Assembly (NCBI GenBank): GCA_029962745.1
Contig: CM057165.1
Span: forward strand, 26,356,652-26,420,651
DNA length: 64,000 nucleotides
Origin: Echinometra lucunter
Lineage: Eukaryota > Echinodermata > Echinoidea > Camarodonta > Echinometridae
Direction of reading: 5' to 3'
In this document: positions 62,742 through 64,000 of the stretch, one piece after another
How the letters are laid out: each line of letters opens with the position of its first letter
How positions within the stretch are numbered: the first letter of the stretch is position 1
Made by a program: the position numbers and the translations under genes
Notes under the pieces: generated by a model
Database searches by the model: none
What the model was told of the DNA's origin: nothing
What the model saw: only the letters and a program-made list of their open reading frames with translations

Positions 62742-64000
62742 GTAGATCTATGCAATTCTCTAGGAACGTGTCAAAGACCTCATCAATCGCTGATGCAGAC
62801 ATCTAGGCCCACGTCAGGAAATTGCGTCTGGTGGGTTCGATTGGCATTGTTTCTCTCTATAAAAGTAAACGGTGTGTCAAAATTATTTGACTCATTTTCT
62901 AAGATAGAAGATTAATTTTACACCATTACTTGTGATGCTAGATAATTATGTAGGTGTGATAGTTGTTATCACTTTGGTAAATTTGTCTTTTCGTTTAGCT
63001 ACATCTTGTCTTCAAATATATATATATATTTTTTTTAGTATCTGAGAAATCCTGAATGCATAAAGCGATGAAAGTGTTTCATTTTCAGCCAATTGATATC
63101 AAACATAAACTAGGATATATTCGTGAACTCGAGAAGGCATTATTTCCCTCATTAACAGTAGAGTGATTGAAAGAAATGTTTTTTTGAAAAAAAAAACAAC
63201 GAATCGACGATGGTTACAATTTGATCCTAAAAGAAGGCTTCAGGAAATTAATGTCTATAGGGATTTAGAAATTATAATCCTTTTCCAATATAAGGATAAT
63301 GACATCCTTTCCACTTTGTCATTGTCTATTCGAATTTCTTGGTTTTATCCATGAATTTGAATATAACTTAACTTGGGGGAACTTGAAATTTTGTAACGGT
63401 AGTAGTTTGTGAAGAAAGTAAGAGTGAGAGAGTGGATTAGAATTATATCTAGGGAATCATTATCATAGTAATTAGGGAATAGATAATTCTTATTTAAGAC
63501 GAAAATGGATGACTAAACCGAAGTCATATTCCACCTCGTGATACGACGATCATATGGGGGCTTAAGGATTGGCACTTAATGTAAGGAGCCAAAGGCTCAT
63601 TCAACATATAGAGATCGTTTAACCGACCCCCTCCCCCCTTATAGGCATAGAAAATTAAAATTATATAAAGCACAAAAAGAAAAGAAAAAAAAAGGGGGGA
63701 AAGGAACAAAGAGAAAAAAAAGAAAAAAGATTTAAAAACCACATCTAGTAGCAGTGAGTGCCGCAGTTTGCATTCTTCCAAACCTACAAACGCGGGATTG
63801 CTTACACTATCATGACTATAGCAAGGAAAAACATCGCTTCTTGACACAGGCGTGGTTGAAAGGGGCTTTGAGCTGAAACTCTGAGAATTTAGGAATTACC
63901 AATATGCAGGCAACTACCACCTCATATTCGGGCAGCAACTACTTCGTGTTCCGACGCAAGTTATTTGTATTCGTAGATGAAGCGTCAACATGTTTTTTGT
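62742..64000. other. No gene recognised
   Basis: AT-rich unique DNA with a short TA array near 63017-63030 and A-rich/G-run patches near 63620-63730. No coding or mobile-element signature seen. Confidence 0.45.

Overview
The window looks like part of an animal genome with large introns and few genes, most likely an echinoderm and probably a sea urchin. The pointers are: a bilaterian LIM-only gene split by introns of 10 kb or more; abundant CT, GAT, TTC and G/C-homopolymer tracts; tRNA-derived SINEs with the usual marine-invertebrate body; and many small TIR transposons. The species is inferred, not proven. There are no bacterial, phage, CRISPR or operon-like features. Nearly all open reading frames are chance or low-complexity translations.

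Layout, 1-22.6 kb: the 3' half of one plus-strand gene, recognised as LMO4 (LIM-domain-only 4). One exon (10528-10789) encodes the whole second LIM domain. After a 10.8 kb intron, a terminal exon at 21606 adds only two residues (Val-Cys) and a stop, followed by about 1 kb of 3' UTR with an AATAAA signal at 22577. The first LIM domain was not found in positions 1-10527 and presumably lies upstream of the window. The introns hold several polypyrimidine tracts, a tetranucleotide array and a repeat-poor stretch near 18.9-21.5 kb that could be regulatory.

22.6-45.3 kb: intergenic or intronic DNA with no recognisable gene. It holds a TTAA-flanked inverted-repeat element with an internal tandem duplication (25.4-26.1 kb), several retroelement 3' tails (26.4, 29.9, 33.3, 33.6 and 38.0 kb), a minus-strand tRNA-derived SINE (39.5 kb), microsatellites, and a CpG-dense block around 41.7-42.4 kb with promoter-like motifs. 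A 500-N gap (45282-45781) marks a scaffold join, so order and orientation of the two sides are less certain.

45.8-64 kb: no convincing gene. The region is rich in mobile elements: two adjacent tRNA-like SINEs (47.6-48.1 kb), a 158-bp MITE (48.4 kb), a 965-bp ACGTC-rich TIR element (51.4-52.3 kb), a TTAA-flanked foldback element (55.3-55.8 kb), and two neighbouring hAT-like nonautonomous elements (61.56-61.83 and 61.89-62.73 kb), each with an exact 8-bp target-site duplication.

The only protein-coding function that can be supported is LMO4, a nuclear LIM-only adaptor. I did not find a convincing undescribed multi-gene system. The most interesting signals are the two-codon terminal exon of LMO4, the precisely delimited transposon copies, and the strand bias of polypyrimidine tracts along the gene.
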